A stretch of 25,242 nucleotides of DNA from Haplomitrium mnioides (GCA_049999725.1 JBNGIS010016577.1:1-25242), one strand, 5' to 3'. Positions 10,448 through 21,800 are shown, numbered from the stretch's first letter. Notes: a model not told the origin generated them from the letters alone. Made by a program: numbers and translations.

Positions 10448-10599
10448 TTTTATTTTTTCCAAATCATTTTTTGCCAAAGTTTCATCTTGTTTCTCTTTCA
10501 ATCTATTACAAGTCTTTTCATCATGATTCAGTTTATTGCGCCTAAAAATAAGTTGACCCAATTAATAGTTTAAGAATGGTTTGAACTCAATTACTAATC

Positions 10600-10935
10600 T
10601 AAAAATGATTTGGAGTCTTTGCACATTGTTTAGTGTCTTTGCGCATTAAGGCTTTGTAGTTCTTGTTCAGATTCCCTGCGCGCTTAAGCTATAAGGTTGT
10701 TGTTCAGAGTCCCTACACCCGTTGGTCAAAGGGTTCTTGTTCAATGTCTATACTTGCATAGGCTACAGGGTTCTTGTTTAGAACCTTGGCGTGTTTTGGC
10801 TCTAGGATTCTAGTTGAAAGTCCATTCGTGGATAACTTCATTGTTCTTGTTCAGAGTCTAAGCATGCACAGGATTTAGGATTCTTGTTTGGAGTGTATGC
10901 GTGCATAGGCTTTACGATTATGGTTTGCATAAACT
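10600..10935 (+). repeat. 37-bp tandem array downstream of copy A (about 9 units)
   Basis: The units share TTCTTGTTCAGAGTC, then TATGCGTGCATAGGCT and a short A/T tail. The GTTCAG anchor recurs at 10665, 10702, 10739, 10776, 10813, 10849 and 10886, a step of 36-37. The inner part is the same ATGCGCGCAT-type dyad as in the intron 24-bp repeat. Copy C has the array inverted at about 21440-21800. Confidence 0.8.
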
Positions 10936-11316
10936 TTGTTGGCTACGATGCTCAAAGTCAGGTTTAAAGTCCTTACCCGACTAGACATTTACGTTTTCCT
11001 GTAGTTTTTTTCTACCAAAAGATATATGTTTTATTTCTTTTTTGATGAATTTAGTTCATTCACAATAGTGTTAAGTTTTTTCAAAATATTTGAATAGCCA
11101 AAATGTTTGTTTTTCAAGTTTTTTTCTATAAAGAAATATTTGAAATATAATCTAAATCGAAAATATGCATTTTTTGTTCATAAAAACGATTTTTTTCGAA
11201 AAGAAGATTTAGTCTTAAATTTGATGTTTTTGAATGCCAAATCTTTGAAAAACAAATTCGACTACCAAGTGAATGAGGAACTCAGTAGCGGTTCGTGGTT
11301 CAAAGTAGCGGTTGTT
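10936..11316 (+). other. AT-rich tail of copy A
   Basis: No gene seen. It is conserved with copy C on both sides of the N gap: 10960-11095 matches the right of the gap and 11283-11316 the left. It ends with two AGTAGCGGTT words (11285, 11306) and GTTGTT, after which A and C diverge. Confidence 0.55.
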
Positions 11317-12773
11317 GCAAATGGTTCTATCCTATCTGATCTTCAGAGCGATCAGATACGATCCCTCATACAAAACACTAGTCTTTACAATACTATCTCT
11401 TGTCTACTCTATCAAATTGGCAAAGATAGTTTCCTTAGACGCTGCCTTATACCTCCCCAGACTTCTCAAGTCCTCCATGGATGCCACACATCTAGATGTG
11501 GTGGCTATTTCACTGGAAAATCAACTGTGCTCAAAGTACTCTGTTTTGGATATTGGTGGTCGACTTTATTCATAGATTCCCATAGATTCACCAGAACAAG
11601 CAATGTCTACTAGAAAATAAGTCCTCCAACAAAACATGATGAAATGCTTCTTAATCTTATCCTTCCACTTTCCTCTTTCAAAAAATTGGGCCTAAACTTC
11701 ATTGGCCTAATCTCTCCTTCATCACAAAGCTGCTTGAAATCAATACATATGAGTTGTGATAGATTACGTAACCAAGTGGGCCAAAGCTATTGTCCTCTTT
11801 GTCGACAATGCCAATTATATAGCTTCCTTTATCTACAAGTACATCCTTACTAGATTTGGCTCACCACTCAAACTAGTCAATGATAGGGCTACGCACTTTC
11901 TTAACCATGTCATTAGTTCTTTTATGATTCTCTACTCAATCCAACATAAGACATCTATTTCTTATGATCCACAAGCTAATAGAAAAGCAGAATCTACAAA
12001 CAAAGTCCTTAAAGCAATTCTTACTATTTCCACTCATAGATCTGATTGGAATGAACATCTACCATCAGCATTCTAGATTACTGATCTATGACCAAAGCAT
12101 CTATTGGATTCACAACCTTTCATCTTTTTTATATCCAAGAAATGTTGCTTGCAAATGAAATCCAAGTCCCATCTTTGCCCATCGCGATAGCCAACAGACT
12201 CAGTTATCGTGAATCTCTACAGCAGAGATTAACAACTTGGAACAGCTCACACAAGACAGAGTCACTGCTTTGACCTTGAGATTTTCACACCAACTTTAGG
12301 TGAAGCATAGACATGACAAAAATATTATGACCAAAGCATCTATTGGATTCACAACCTTTCATCTTTTTTATATCCAAGAAATGTTGCTTGCAATTGAAAT
12401 CCAAGTCCCATCTTTGCCCATCGCTATAGCCAACAGACTCAGTTATCGTGAATCTCTACAGCATAGATTAACAACTTTGGAACAACTCACACAAGACAGA
12501 GTCACTGCTTTGACCTTGAGATTTTCACACCAACTTTAGGTGAAGCATAGACATGACAAAAATATTAAGGACAAATCATTCCAAATCAATGACTTAGTTC
12601 TCGTTTTTTATAGACAATTTCTTCAATTTTCTTCAAATCTCACAACCCACTTGTCAGGATTGTATAGAGTTACACAAGCTCATGCACATGGATATCTTAC
12701 TCTAAAAAATCTCGAGGGCACTACCTTTGCTACACCAATCAATGCAAATCGTGTCAAATTGTACTACGTCTAA
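11317..12773 (+). pseudogene. Ty3/gypsy integrase remnant
   Basis: Pieces in two main frames follow integrase order. There is a damaged HHCC zinc domain (GCHTSRCGGYF, then FGYWWSTLF). The core has D1 changed to N (GLNFIG, codon 11695-11697), D2 kept in VNDRATHF (about 11877) and Glu kept in RKAESTNK (codon 11990-11992). The C-terminal domain follows: FQINDLVLVFYRQ, then LSGLYRVTQAHAHGYL. Family integrases insert element DNA into the host genome. Faults include TAG 11611-11613 at a usual Gln, a frame change near 11750, an in-frame TGA before VVIDYVTKW, another near 12082, the Asp-to-Asn change and the duplication at 12088-12566. No RT, RNase H or LTR pair is identified around it. Confidence 0.85.
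12088..12566 (+). repeat. 239-bp tandem duplication inside the integrase remnant
   Basis: 12088-12326 and 12327-12566 are nearly identical, from ATGACCAAAGCATC to GACAAAAATATT, with a one-base length difference (AACTTGG against AACTTTGG) and a few substitutions. The duplicated part encodes IGFTTFHLFYIQEMLL and what follows. Confidence 0.95.
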
Positions 12774-14300
12774 GTCATTCAATTTATCTTTCCATATTCT
12801 ATCTCTTCGTGTTTTCCGTTTGCATATTGGGTATTTGTCTTCCCTACTGCTTGTCTTTTTGTACTCTTATAAATCTCTCAGTTTTGTTTCTGGCTTGATA
12901 ACATCCCTACCTTCCTTTGTTTGCAAAGGACGCTCATAGCTTAAACCAAAGAATTTGTTACAACAAGAGATGGAGTTCAAAATATAATTAAAGAGTGTTC
13001 AAATACAAGAAATGAAGCTTAGAATGACCTATATCAACTCAACATCAACTTGGAAACGACTCCCAAAACCAACATCAACATGAATGTGATGATACTAACT
13101 AAGAACATTTTCAATTAGGTAGAATTTCATGTGATGCAATCTATATGTAATAGATTTAGGATTTGAATAATCACTATACTAGGTATATTATAGAATATCA
13201 TATCAGAAAAAGGCAAGCACAAAAAACTCTCAACTGACAAAGAGAAGACAAAGATCAAAGAAGTTGAAGAAAATGGGTATGTCATTCTAAAAGTCAATAG
13301 TTTTTATTTTGTGTAAAGCTAAGATCTTGTTTCTTTTTTTGTGTTATGTTATGTTAAAGTATTGGGTATAAAAGGAGAGGAAAGATCCAAAGTTACCTCC
13401 CTTTCTTGAGTCTTCCCCTCATTATTAATGCCTCTCTTTATGCCTCTAATTGTTTTTTCTATTTTGTACAATAGTTTTCTTGTATCCCGTCTTTTTCAAA
13501 ATCCTCTAGAGTTAAAATCGTTCCAAACGTTGGAAGTTCTTTTGCTACATCTTGGCTATGGCGCTCAAGAAGTGAGTGAAGAAAGATGATCATGAAGATA
13601 TTTGTGAAGTCATTGGAGAATTTATCTGAACAAGAAGAAGAAATGCATCGAAAGAAGTGGTGCAAAAAATCTAGATCAAGCCAACGAGTGAAGTCCAAGT
13701 GATACTAAAGAGCTGAAACAGAAGATAAAGTGTAGTCGCGATGATGTTCTTGAAGTGATATGATATAAGTGAAAACAAGACTTCAACAAAATATAGGAAT
13801 GCAGAGTTCTGAAGCTGGTCTACTCAAGACCAAAACTCTAAAGAAAAGCTCAAGTCAAGGGAAGCAAAATCAATACGCTCCTCCAAAGCATCAAACAAAG
13901 TTCTAAGCAAATGATTGTAAGCCATAACATTGTTCTCAAGCATTGTGATGTTTTCTATTATCTAAAGTTTTGTTAAGAGTATGTTATAATGTTGTTATTT
14001 TTTGTGTGTGTTCATACTCTATGTTCTCTATTAGCTCTATTTGTTGTTTATGTTTATGAGAGGGTAAGAACAAGAGACTAATTATCAAGAAAGAGGAGTC
14101 TCCCTCTCTATTTGTGGTGCTGTTCGCATTGTCGTTCATCCTCTTTGTGTTAGTAATTGGAAGGAAGAAAAGAAAGGACTAGAATAGAAAGAAGAGTCCA
14201 CCTTCTTTATTCTGTAATTATTGTTCCGCCTTCCCTCATCATGTCCCTTATGCTTTTCATGACTGAATCCAACATAAGTTGAACCAAAATATAAAGATTG
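12774..14300. other. AT-rich stretch, no gene; possible LTR remnant
   Basis: No coding signal recognised. TATAAAAGG at 13367-13375, followed by a pyrimidine-rich then purine-rich stretch, looks like an LTR promoter region downstream of the integrase, but I found no repeat partner or end motifs. Confidence 0.35.
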
Positions 14301-15934
14301 GAGTTCTAGCCACTTTTAGCTACCAAAGAGTAGAAATACATATTGTTTGTTTAAGAAATAGACAAATAGCTTGGTGTAATTGCACGCAACACATTGTTGT
14401 ATAGTTGTGATCATGTGTAAACAGTAATAATCTGCCTCCATGGTTCATTATGTCTCATATAGTCTAGTTGTATACATATGTTAGTGTGTATAGTCCTTCC
14501 TCTATTAGACACGTTTTAATATATCGTTCAACTTGTAGCACTCTCAAAAAATCATATGTGTATGAAATTTGTTGTCCCCTCTTTACGATACCATCAAGAC
14601 TCTTACTATTTAAAATAAAAAAAACATAAGTTTGTAGTTCGCTTCCTCCTCGGAGTCCATGCTTAAAACTATTCGAAAGTGTTTTAACCCGTAGATATAT
14701 GTTATCCAAAATAGTTAGAGTTTCAACCACTGATTTATTCTTTATATCAAACATACATCATCCCTTCCAACATTTGAATACTCCCTTTTCTATCGCATAT
14801 AGGTAGAACTAAAGGTCTTTCAAATCTTCCATAAGATATCTCTCTAATCTAGTCTGTACAGACCACCAGATTATGTAGTTAAAACCCACGATATCATCTA
14901 TTTGTAACTATTTCCTATTGGTCTGGTCCCATGACAACTAGTTTAGACTATAATTTGTAGCACCTGTGTTATATCCATTCCGTTACCATCAGCCGACGCT
15001 ACCTTCAATAAGGAAGTTGGAACATCGCAACCATTCAGGAAATATCGATGATGTCACCCCGATAGGATCAACAAACCCGATCAAGAGTATATCTCTTTTT
15101 ATAAGAATTTCAATTGGGCTAGACTCAATAATATAGTCTAATATCAACCTGTATAGAACCCAATAAAGCTAACGTCTATTTGTGTTCTTACATCATCCAC
15201 TTTAATTTACCGCTAGTTTTTAGTTCAAACCATTAGTCCAAAGCCATCCAATGCCATTATCCACATAATAATTTAGCCATTTCTTTGATAGATTGTACAC
15301 CATATTCTTGACCCGACAAATTTCTATAATCCAATCTGACCTATGAGACCAGCTCTAGAACCTGATCAGCTATATCGGACAGCCTCTTCAAAAGTTCAAA
15401 AGATATTGTCGAACCCAATCTATACACCTCTCCATCCATGTATATCTTTCGATTCTGCTACAGTTTGACTAGATAGCTTCTGTGTATGCTCATCTCCCTT
15501 GCCCCATCTCCAATCTTAAGAATTCCTAGTCGCAAACATTCTCACGTTCCTATGGTATGTTAGTGAAATCATTTGACATCTCATACCTTGTATTCACTAT
15601 TGCCATTGAGCATGTATTTGGCATCAATCTTGTCACTCGCTACAATACTCTTCACTAGTACCTTCATACTCACATGCAACTCGTGTTAGAACAGATTGGT
15701 CAAGTCAATCCAGATTCAATCATTGAACTTGGAAGAAACTCGTCTTGTACTCACTCCCTCTCAACATCCACCACACATTTCATTTACTACTATACTACAA
15801 ATACATCATGAAGAAGAAGATTGCACTATACTACAAATCTTTTCCCAAAGCTCACTTCTATAAATCGCTATTCATACTAAGGGGAGAGTTCTTCCTCCTA
15901 TACTCTCCACCTCAGTACAACATTCAGCCTTAGT
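14301..15934. other. AT-rich stretch, no recognised gene
   Basis: A 96-codon minus-strand open frame (14464-14754) and short frames near 15600-15900 exist, but none shows a known motif or a copy elsewhere in the window. A direct repeat of CACTATACTACAAAT-like words occurs near 15788-15838. The right border is where copy B begins to match A and C. Confidence 0.35.
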
Positions 15935-16092
15935 TTTCATTTTGCCCTTGGCAACTGCCGTCAACTTCTTTGCAAATTGCTTTTTGAAAGTTTTATCACA
16001 CTGGAAAAGAAAACAAGTAATAAATTATTAGGAGAAAGCTTCAAAATAAAATTTTTTCTAACAAAAAATGTCAATGAGCAAAGACTTTGTTC

Positions 16093-16372
16093 AGACCATG
16101 TAAGCATGGACTTCAAAGTCTAGGCACTTGTGGACTAAAGAGTCCATGCGCGCTTAGACTAAAGAGTCTATGCGTGCATGGACTCTTCAGTCTATGTGTG
16201 TATACACTATTCAGTCTACAAGTGCCTAAACTTTGAAGTCCATTCTCGCATGGACTCTTTAGTCTAGTGATGTAGGGTCTCCGCTTAGTTCTAGCAGGCT
16301 TGGACTGAAGAGTCTATATGTACATGGACTCTACAAATTCCATATGTGCATGAACTCCAAGTGGTCCTTGCA
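16093..16372 (-). repeat. 24-bp palindromic minisatellite in intron of copy B (about 11-12 units)
   Basis: Units such as GAGTCCATGCGCGCTTAGACT and GAGTCTATGCGTGCATGGACT alternate with 4-base spacers. The array fills most of the intron 16001-16450, the same intron that carries it in A and C. Confidence 0.8.
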
Positions 16373-16450
16373 CGCAAAGTACAAATTTTCAAAAGATACA
16401 TTTTCAAAAGATAAATAAATTGCAATAATTTCAAATGCAAAAAAACTTAC

Positions 16451-17914
16451 CAACAATTTTTCAAAACTAGAGTAGAAAGAGGACATTTTTTACTCCTCTA
16501 TGTGGATGGGATACTCCATCCTTATTTCCTCCCAAGTGGCACAAAAAACCTCCAAGAAAAATGATTTCACCATCATTGCCAAATTTTATGTCTCTAATTC
16601 TTGAGACATTTCTTTAATTCAAAGCTCCCCGACTTTCACTCTCTTCAAAATGAAAATTTAAATTTCGTCAAGAAGACTCTTAAGGGACCTCCAAGGTGTC
16701 AGCTTTATGCCTTCTATTCTTAAAGAACCTTTGGCTTTCGGCTTTTGGTATTTAACTAAGTTATTCTCCTACATTAAGAAAATGCTCTTCTACAACTCTT
16801 AAAGCTCTTCACTTTGGAATGCCAACTGAAACCAATTAACTTGAGAAGTCACTATCTTCTCAAGAGTGGATACTAGTTTAATTTCCAAAGTCTCCAAAAC
16901 AAGTTCTCTCTTCAATTTTTAGGATGAAATCATCTTACTCTCTATGAACCACTGATGCTAGTACTAGACCTTCTTAACTGAAGTCATCTCTAACCTATAC
17001 CAATGGTCATAGTTGTCACCAGCCGCAAAATACGTGCCTAATTGGTGTGAGCCACACATAAACACAACAATTTTAGAGCAAAAGCATGAGATTCTTCGCT
17101 CCATATTTTGTAATCAATAGTTGCCTTACAGCAACACTGTGATTGTTTCCAATAGTCTCATATCTATACTTGTCAGGGTTTTTAATATCAAACGCTGACT
17201 TGTATCTCAACCCGCACTTCGGGTCCACAACCATAACAAAAATAAAGTGGGCATACTTGTTGGCAAGCATCCTTTGCGCAAAACAAAATCCTCATTAAGT
17301 TGCTTAGTCTAGAATGGCCTCCAATTGTCCTTTCCATATTTTGGCAAATTCAAAATTTCCAGCCAAATTGTAGTCATTTCTTCGCAAACCCTGCAGCACT
17401 GGATTGCAGACTCACAAATTTTGTTTTTATCTTCCTTAGATACTATATGAGGATCCATCTATTCTCTCTCTCTTTAAATGTTTTAAGCCACTTGTGCACT
17501 TGTCGCGTTGCTTTGGAGGTTGGTTGTTGCACGGGCTCAAGCTCATCCTCTTCTTCATAGCTGCTAGAAGAGGAGAAAGATTAGGGCATGCGTGGAGGAG
17601 CTTGAAGGAGAATCTTAACGGACCAGCTCTTCACAAATAGGTTGTGGCTAGACCGGCTTTTTCTTCTGCAACAGCCAGCTTTTTCTTTGTGAAGCCTTTT
17701 ATTGGCTCAACTATTTTATTTTATTTTTTTGTTTTCAGAGCTGACAGTCCACTTGTCGCTCCAACAGCAAACATTGTAACGCTGGAATGAGGCACAAACT
17801 AAGCCAAGCTCAACCCATGCTTCACCTTCAAAATCTTCAAAGCAAAAGAAAACTTCATGAAATCTCTTTCAATCTACTTGGAGTTTGGGTAGGCATTGAC
17901 AAACTCATAAAGAA
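16451..17914 (-). pseudogene. Copy B long exon with ParB-like segment
   Basis: The exon opens in phase after CCCAAG with VLYEFVNAYPNSK. A Lys-rich part, a Ser-then-Glu-rich part (about 17520-17570) and a region with frame changes (17280-17500) follow. Then come VVDPKCGLRYKSAFDIKNP, DKYRYETIGNNHSVAVRQLL and ITKYGAKNL. The NP followed later by G(N)NHxxA is the pattern of the ParB N-terminal/sulfiredoxin fold, found in plasmid partition proteins and in phage proteins linked to methyltransferases; this assignment is by motif only. The linker shared with A and C completes the exon, which ends FEKLL before the GTAAGT donor at 16450. Confidence 0.6.
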
Positions 17915-17995
17915 CTTGGGAAATTTGAAAGGAAAAAAATATTAGTGTCAACAACTTAAATTGAAAAATAAATACAAAAGGTCATGATTGCTTGT

Positions 17996-18293
17996 TCTCT
18001 AGACTCCATGCACACTTAGACTCAAGAGTCCACGTACGCTTAGAGTCAAGAGTCTATGTGCGCATTGACTCTAGAGTACAAGCACCAAAGACTCTCAAGT
18101 CCATGCATGCATAGACTTAAGAGTCCAAGCGCAAAAGGACTCATTAGTCTAGGCACACCGAGACCTTTGGAGTACATGTGCACATGGACTTGAGTGTCTT
18201 AGCAGGCATTGACGAAAGACTACTTGAGCCAGAGAATCACAAGTCCATATTAGCATGGACTTGAGAACTCGTACTCCCATGGACTCCCAACCA
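17996..18293 (-). repeat. 24-bp minisatellite in a second intron of copy B (about 12 units)
   Basis: More degenerate units (GACTCAAGAGTCCACGTACGCTTAGA type) lie in the intron 17915-18317, upstream of the long exon. The same repeat in two different introns of one gene means the array spread or arose twice. Confidence 0.75.
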
Positions 18294-18317
18294 AAAAAAA
18301 GAGTTAAGAATCTTTAC

Positions 18318-18690
18318 CTTTCCATTCTTGTAAGTCAAACGTAAAGGGGTCCTGAGGCTTCATTTTGTTGCAGCAAAACTTCTTGGAGGAGGCTCTTTAT
18401 AGACCTCTCCCATCCTCTCACTACACAAGAAGCCATATGTGAGCTATGTGCCCTTCTCTAATCATAGAGATTTTGACCAAAAGGCCCATATTGAATTTTT
18501 CGCCTTCCACTTGGAAAAGATAAAGGAGATGCTCAATATCTCTATCAGTCCTTCAATAAACTAGCCATTTGTTGGCTAATTTGATGGGCTCAATGGTATT
18601 CGACATGTTGGCATACCAATAAGGCTTTGGTTGTGCTAGTTTTGGAGCATTGGCTTCAAATGCTATTTTTTTTTGCCACCAAAATGTGTA
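18318..18690 (-). pseudogene. Copy B upstream exon, unknown domain
   Basis: It reads YWYANMSNTIEPIKLANKWL, then DRDIEHLLYLFQVEGEKF, then DPFTFDLQEWK, and ends at the GTAAAG donor at 18317. A TGA follows WLVY and more stops come later. No family recognised. The 5' border is uncertain: a possible acceptor is TAG before CATTTGAAGCC near 18662, in which case the frame to the right is intron. Confidence 0.45.
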
Positions 18691-19438
18691 AGAAAAATAC
18701 TTTTGAAAATGAAAGATAGAAGTCCATAAAATTTTGAAGGGCAAAAATAGTCCAAAAGACATGAAAATACAAAAATGACCATGAGAAGAAAACATAGTGT
18801 CATAGCTCAACTTGCGACAATGGAAAGAAACGTTCCATGATCGTTCTTTTTATACCTTAATTTCAAAAAACACATGTTCTTACCAAAAATGATTCATAGA
18901 GCTCTTGACTTATAGGTTCATATGGTGAAAAAAAAGGCTAGTGTATAAAGCGCTACTTTTTTTTCATCTTTCAAGTTTTTTCTTTTCCTTTTCCTTCAGA
19001 AAATTTGCACTATTTTGTCATTTAATGGGGTTTCTTTGGGAAAAAAGCCTTTTTTTTGGTATACCAATGTGTACCAAGAAGTATGCTTAAATCATTATTT
19101 GAATTTTTGAACTTTTTTATTAGTATTTTAAAATGGCAAGAGTGTTGAGAGGAAAAAAGTGGGTAAAATTTTAAGATTCATGTTCTCAAAAAATTGTTGC
19201 TCTTAGACAACAATTCTAGATGCTTTCAAGTCGTTATTCTCATGAGTGAAGCATTGGCAAACCAAGAGTGTCAAGTATGATGACAAGTATTTTGGGAAAA
19301 ATCATACCAATTGTTGAACAAGATATGTCAATAGAGGAAAATTGTGGGAGTGAACCTTATATGCATATACGATCAAGGATGGAAGCCTATACATGCATAA
19401 TATCTAGAACTTGACTTTATTCACACATTGGATCTAAT
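18691..19438. other. AT-rich stretch, no gene recognised
   Basis: Long T and A runs. The right part (about 19200-19440) may belong to the decayed coding region that follows; the left part may be intron or upstream sequence of copy B. Confidence 0.3.
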
Positions 19439-20910
19439 ATGACGGTCAAGAAATCAAAGTTTATTCCTTTTAGAGATTTTCAAAGCATAATGACTAGCGA
19501 TCATGAAGGGTTTGACACTAAAATAGAACTTTGTTTCTCTCAAACCAAAGCTCATCCTTTGAGACTCGAGAAATTGAAGAACACCTTCAAATCAACAACC
19601 AAACATTCAAGTCACAACTAGTAGATGATTGTGAAGGTTTCATTGTCAGTAACAAATCATGATGACAATGTCTAAGATCCAAATATATTTGTTCATAAGA
19701 CTAAATCATTGAATCAGATTCTCTCAAACGACAAGTGAATTCTACACAAGTTGGACCTCTAAGCAATAAAAGAATGTCTTCTAAAAATGGAAAGCATTTT
19801 AAAGAATCTTTATATGAGAATTTAGGCAATGATTCAAGCAAAGAGTCTCAGTCACTAAATATTTCTTTGGAGTTATCACCAAGAGCTTTGATTGTTTTAG
19901 AATAGATATTTCTTTATGCTCAAGATTTTGATGAAGATTCTTTTTTGGCTTGATCAAGTTCTCCTACATCTCAAACTAGTTTACACAAATCAAAAAATGA
20001 TTTCAAAAGAACAAAAAATACTTCTCATGATGCACAAGATCTCAAAGATAATGCTTTATCTTCAATGGTTGGATTCGCCTACGAGCTCACATGACCAGAA
20101 AAATATAAGATTTTTTTATCTAGGCTAAAAGCCAAACCAAAAGTCCATTGTGACAAGAGCTTTGTAAGAAAAAGCTCGATCCGACATCAATTTTGAAATT
20201 GAGAAAATTTTTATGTTGATAAAATAATTGTTTGTCATTGTGCAAGACAGATTTATTGAGAGTTGTGAGACAAGTGTACTTTTGGCAAAGTATAAAGAAA
20301 TTGAGATATTACATTGTAGTAGGGAATACCAAGAAAAAACTCCAATCTTGACAATTGATTATTGCACCTAGCAATACCATTGTGTGTAGAAGAGTCTTCA
20401 AGCTAATATTATCCTTAGAAATTGATTAAATCCAAAGGATTCAAAATCTCAAGAATACATATCCTAGAGGCATTTTTAGAAATAGAGAATTATTTGCTAA
20501 AGAAGTATTCAGACATGAATGGATGGACAATTTTTTCAAAGACAATATGAGAGAATGCTAACTGTCAAAGTTTATAATTTGCCAAATAATTTAACCAAAT
20601 GGGAAGTTTATAACTACTATACTACTTATTTCAAAGAAAAATATCCTGATTGTATTCTTAGTTTTTTTTGTTTTACAAAACATTGGAGAATGCATTTTTA
20701 AAATTCCAAAGTGTAGTAGATTTGTTGTTTGTCAAATCTAGAAAGAAATCAAATAATTGCGAGAGAAATTGGTTTTGGGGTTTGACAAAGGTAACAAATT
20801 TCTTTCCCTTTGAAATGAATGGTTATTATGATGTTTTTCTTACTTGTTGTCTAAGAAGATGCTTTTGTTCAACATGTTTTGAAGAGGTAATGCTTGAAGA
20901 ACTCACTTGA
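19439..20910 (+). pseudogene. Unrecognised decayed coding region
   Basis: Plus-strand frames read like protein over about 1.4 kb but are broken by TAG, TAA and TGA codons and by frame changes. Segments include MTVKKSKFIPFRDFQSIM, SKESQSLNISLELSPRAL, RLKAKPKVHCDKSFVRKSS and VKVYNLPNNLTKWEVYNYY (20550-20606). The last has a vague resemblance to the first strand and helix of an RRM or an RdRp N-terminus, too weak to name. A Cys-rich stretch, CCLRRCFCSTC, follows near 20850. No repeat of it occurs elsewhere in the window. It may be a retroelement or a captured host gene. Confidence 0.35.
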
Positions 20911-21148
20911 TGAGAAATATCAATCTAGAACTAACCATAGTCAAAGTTGAGTTTTGGAGATGTTAATCTTTGGTACACTAAGAGCGCATAGATTTTATTA
21001 TTGTTGATTTGAATTATGGTTGGAGCTAGAAAAAACATTGAAATTGTAGGTGTTATGTAAGACTCTATGGTTGCATTGGGTTTGTGTTTTTTAGTTTGAA
21101 TCCAAAGCATGTTGAAAGTCAAAGACAGTGTAGAAATTGTTCTAGTTG
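20911..21148. other. No gene seen
   Basis: AT-rich sequence between the unrecognised coding region and the end of copy C. Confidence 0.3.
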
Positions 21149-21182
21149 AACAACCGCTACTTAGAACCAAGAACCACTACTG

Positions 21183-21282
21183 NNNNNNNNNNNNNNNNNN
21201 NNNNNNNNNNNNNNNNNNNNNNNNNNNNNNNNNNNNNNNNNNNNNNNNNNNNNNNNNNNNNNNNNNNNNNNNNNNNNNNNNN
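21183..21282. other. Assembly gap of 100 N
   Basis: A placeholder gap of a round size. The flanks match copy A at 11095 and 11283, so the missing sequence is probably about 190 bp of AT-rich tail and no gene is expected in it. Confidence 0.9.
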
Positions 21283-21439
21283 ATTGAAATATTTTATTAA
21301 AACCTCACACTATTGTAAATACACTAAATTCATCACAAATAAAATAAAACATATATCTTTTTATAAAAAAAATTTACAGGCAAACGTAAATGTCTAGTCG
21401 AGTACAAAATTTCAACCAGACTTTGAGCGTCATAGCTAT

Positions 21440-21800
21440 TAAATCCTATGCAAACATAGACTCCAAACTAGAACCCCATAACCTATTTACGCATAGACTC
21501 CAAATGAGAATCCTAAAGCATGTGCGTGCTTAGACTCTGAACAAGAAAAATAAAGCTATGCACGCATGGACTTTGAACTAGAACCCTAGATCCATTGCAC
21601 GCCAAGATTCTAAACAAGAATCCTAAAGCCTATGCACGCATAGACTTTGAAGAAGAACCCTTTGGCTTATGCGTGCATGGACTCTGAACAATAACTTGAT
21701 AGCTTATGCACGCATGGACTCCAAATGAGAATTAGAAAGCCTTAATGCGCATAGACTCTGAACAAGAACGTTAAGCTTGAGCGGCCAAAGATTGCAAGAG
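21440..21800 (-). repeat. 37-bp tandem array downstream of copy C (about 9-10 units)
   Basis: On the plus strand the units read AGCCTATGCACGCATAGACTCTGAACAAGAA with small changes. It is the inverted counterpart of the array at 10600-10935. Confidence 0.8.

Larger units (their letters stand above)
8416..11316 (+). mobile_element. Repeat-family unit, copy A (3' part), carrying the ParB-like/methyltransferase gene
   Basis: The unit matches the reverse complement of copy C (21149-24603) in exons, introns, 3' UTR, downstream 37-bp array and AT-rich tail. Both stop matching at the same sequence (AGTAGCGGTTGTT, A 11316, C 21149), beyond which the flanks differ. This suggests a defined end of a mobile or segmentally duplicated unit. 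The left part of copy A lies beyond the retrotransposon, outside the window. I see no transposase, and no terminal repeat can be tested because no left end is present. It could instead be a segmental duplication. Confidence 0.5.
15935..18690 (-). pseudogene. Copy B: ParB-like/methyltransferase gene, 5' exons (heavily decayed)
   Basis: Minus-strand exons: about 18318-18690, 16451-17914, and 15935-16000 (start of the methyltransferase exon, then lost). Introns have GT-AG borders at 18317/17915 and 16450/16001, with phases that join correctly. This is the only copy here that keeps sequence upstream of the ParB-like part. The first exon has IAFEANAPKLAQPKPYWYAN and EPIKLANKWLVY, of unknown function. 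The long exon contains the ParB-like IGNNHSVAVRQLL (17115-17153) and the linker shared with A and C. By my count the long exon has about eleven TAG/TAA and one TGA in frame downstream of the GNNHS motif, at sites where A or C have Cys, Glu, Trp, Gln, Lys, His or Ser. It is a clear pseudogene. Confidence 0.7.

Noticed and set aside
10600-10935. CRISPR-like array
   Set aside because: Units are continuous tandem copies with no unique spacers, in a eukaryotic repeat setting.
12774-14300. A defined 3' LTR of the integrase element
   Set aside because: A TATA-like box is present, but no second LTR copy, polypurine tract or TG...CA ends could be found.
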